DNA of 64,000 nucleotides from Anaeromyces robustus. Its lineage: Eukaryota > Neocallimastigomycota > Neocallimastigomycetes > Neocallimastigales > Neocallimastigaceae. The notes beneath the pieces are model-generated. The model saw only the letters and a program-made list of their open reading frames with translations. It was not told where the DNA came from and did no database searches. The translations under genes and the position numbers were made by a program. Location of the stretch: positions 84,501 to 148,500 of the forward strand of contig MCFG01000132.1 in NCBI GenBank assembly GCA_002104895.1. Reading direction: 5' to 3'. This document shows positions 61,073 to 64,000 of the stretch, piece by piece; positions within the stretch are counted from its first letter, which is position 1; each line of letters starts with the position of its first letter.

Positions 61073-61154
61073 AAGAAAGCTAAAACTAAAAGTAAACTAA
61101 ATAATAAAGAACTACCAATCTTTGCTATTGATCTTACATCATCACTTTTATCGG
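61073..61154 (+). pseudogene. Orphan internal exon candidate
   Basis: Non-repetitive 82-nt stretch with an acceptor (TTTTAATTTAG) and two upstream branch-like ACTAATG motifs, ending at a GT donor (GGTAACAG). It translates to KKAKTKSKLNNKELPIFAID followed by LTSSLLSG. No partner exon is recognisable on either side; the GDH duplication may have cut it off. Function unknown. Confidence 0.35.
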
Positions 61155-61494
61155 GTAACAGATTTACAAATTTAATTTTTTATTCTTTGGTAAATGTAAT
61201 TTTAAAAAAGTAACATTTTCAAATTAAAAATCTAATAAACTTTTATATTTAAGAAATACAAAAATAAATATATCAAAAAATCATTTTCATTAAATATAAA
61301 ATTATAATAAAAATATATTTTAAAGTATGCTTTTATTTTTTTTTTCCTAGACATGAAAATAAAATTATAATTAATGTGAGAAACATATATGAAAAAAAAA
61401 TAATTATATTATGTATAAATAATACATATAAAATTTTATATGTATCATTTGTAATTAAAAATGATTATTGTAAACTCCAAACCATCTTCATAAA

Positions 61495-61612
<118 letters not shown>

Positions 61613-63169
61613 TATATTCTTAATATAACTATATTAATAAATACATAAATATATATATATTATAAATATTAAAAATATAATAAAAATATAAAATAAAATA
61701 AAACAAAACAAAAACTCAAATTTAACTCTGTTTTTTTTTTTCAAATATTATTGCTTATTACTTTTTTTTATATTTTTAATTAGTGTATAATCATTTAAAA
61801 TAATAATATTTAAATAAATATATTAATAATTAATAAAAAAATTTTTCCTATATGTTACACAATTTAATTTATTTTTACGGGTTCATTATTGGCTTTTTTT
61901 TCTTATCAAAAAAAAAAAAAATTAATTATTTTTAATGATTTTAATTTTAAAATTTCTAACAATTTTATTGAATTATAAAGAATATTTTAATTATAAAATT
62001 TCTCTTTAATTATAGGATGATTCCTCCGGTTATAAATTTCTATGTTATATTTACATCCAATACAATTAAAATTTTAACATTTTACTTTACTCTTTTTATA
62101 TGTACTTTACATAAATATATTTTTAATTAAGATCGATCAATAAATATGATATTTTTACTCTCCTAAAGATAATATGAATTTATTTATTTGTTTGTTTTCT
62201 TTTTTTTTTTTCTTAAATTAGGATTGATCAGTAAATTTTTCCACTTTAATATTTTAATTATTTTTTTTAAAAAAAATATTAATTAGGATAAATATTTATT
62301 AATATATTATGATTATTATTACTATATTATATTACCATGCTTCATTTATGCTTTACTTTTTGTATAAGTATATTATTTATATATAATATTAATTATACAT
62401 TATTACATATAATAATTAAAATTGCTAAGTCTTTTTTTTTTTTTTTTAAAAAAATTATTTTTATATAATAATATAAAAATTAAAATTTTAAATAATTAAA
62501 ATAAATATTTTGAATAATTATTTATTTACATTTATATTAGAAATATATTTAATAGATTAAATCAATTTAAAAATTCAATATAATTCAATATAATTAATAT
62601 ATTACGTATAAGAATATCAATAATTAAAAATTTTTAATTATTAATTATTTTTAATATATTAATTAATAAATAAATGAATGAAATAATAAATAAATAAATA
62701 AATAAATTTGTAAAAAAGAATTTTGTGTTTTTGTGATAAAAAATTATTTTTATCTAAAACAAATAAAATTGTTTTGATAAAAAATATTAAACTTATCTCT
62801 ATAAAATAGAAAAAATGAAATAATGAAAAAATGTGATTTTAATAATAAATAATTAATTATTTATTTATAAATTGTTCTATTATTAATTAATTAAATTCTA
62901 ATTACTGTAACTTTAAAAAAAAAGTGTTTGCTTGTTTACACCTTGTTTACACTAATAAACATTTATATTTTTATATTTGTATTAACACTACTAAATATAA
63001 TTGTTATAATTTTTTTTTTTTAAAAAAAAAAAAAAGAACTGATATTATTGCATTCTGAATATAAAAATATAAAAAACAAAAATATTAATGTATTATAAAA
63101 CATTTGAATTATTTTTTTTCATAATTTAAGTAAAAATATCAAAATTTTAGTTTAAATTAAATTACAAAT

Positions 63170-63236
63170 AAAATAAAATAAAATAAAATAAAATAAAATA
63201 AAATAAAATAAAATAAAATAAAATAAAATAAAATAA
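63170..63236. repeat. (AAAAT)n array
   Basis: About 13 perfect AAAAT units upstream of GDH copy 3, absent from the homologous region of copy 1. Confidence 0.95.
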
Positions 63237-63474
63237 AAAAAGATGATTATTTTAATTTCTAAATGGATTATTAATAAATATTTTTAATTATTGGAAAATT
63301 AAAACGAAAAGAACCATTTCTTATCTTTTTTTTTGTTTTAATTAATTCTATATATGTAATAATACATTTTATATATATTATATTAAATAAATAATAATAT
63401 ATATAATATTATAAATAATTAGATTTGTGTAACATGAATCACAGATATTTTAATTTTTTTGTTTTTTGGTAAAG

Positions 63475-63481
63475 TATAAAA
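63475..63481 (+). promoter_or_regulatory. TATA box of GDH copy 3
   Basis: TATAAAA about 160 bp before the ATG, followed by GCGTAAAGATTTCACTTCCA and preceded by TTTTTGGTAAAG, which is shared with copy 1. TTGTGTAACAT is at 63425-63435. Confidence 0.75.
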
Positions 63482-63628
63482 GCGTAAAGATTTCACTTCC
63501 ATTTTTAAAATCATCAATTGTATTTTACATTAATATATCAATTTAATAACCAATAAAAAGTAATTAATTTACTTTTAATATACCTAATTTTTTTTTCTTA
63601 CGTAATATTTTATAATATTTATTAATAA

Positions 63629-64000
<372 letters not shown>

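Overview
This is nuclear DNA from a fungus with an extremely AT-rich genome. The best fit is an anaerobic gut fungus (Neocallimastigomycota). That rests on four things: an APSES-domain transcription factor, a fungus-specific family; huge AT-only intergenic regions full of homopolymers and (ATT)n/(ATTT)n arrays; Asn- and Ser-rich proteins; and many short AT-rich introns with GT..AG borders. The phylum is inferred, not proven. No CRISPR array, bacterial operon, tRNA or rRNA was found.

Layout. 1-2938: AT-rich intergenic. 2939-5342 (-): SR splicing factor, 8 exons including a 13-nt microexon and a GC-AG intron. 7882-13515 (-): StuA/Efg1-like APSES factor, 8 exons, about 1330 aa. 13516-24366: about 11 kb without a recognisable gene, with simple-repeat arrays and one strong hairpin. 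24367-25137 (+): small 4-exon gene of unknown function. 26075-27963 (-): 3-exon Ser/Asn-rich protein. 30602-31393 (-): single-exon unknown protein. 31394-36659: (ATT)n array, a GC-rich structured island (33220-33620) that may be a noncoding RNA, an orphan terminal exon, a TIR-bearing MITE-like element (34357-34930) and a decayed ankyrin-repeat gene. 36660-37379 (-): secreted or membrane Cys-rich protein. 39747-44012 (-): large Aurora-like kinase. 49594-51541 (+): canonical Aurora kinase. 52901-54084 (-): adenylate kinase 6 (Fap7/hCINAP). 55450-64000: three NADP-type glutamate dehydrogenase genes, the last cut by the window edge.

How the genes relate. Most are eukaryotic housekeeping or regulatory genes with no operon logic. 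Two local duplications dominate. First, the two Aurora-type kinases lie head to head and share consecutive 149-nt and 232-nt exons with identical phases, so they are ancient paralogues. Second, the GDH cluster: copy 1 (-) and copy 2 (+) are divergent and differ by one residue, and copy 3 (+) carries upstream DNA that is an inverted copy of the upstream DNA of copy 1. All three share a TATA-box core promoter about 165 bp before the ATG. Multiple GDH copies would suit a high demand for ammonia assimilation in the rumen; that is inference.

Exon structures were built by hand from reading frame, splice borders and phase. They are internally consistent (every CDS sums to a whole number of codons) but untested against transcripts or databases.
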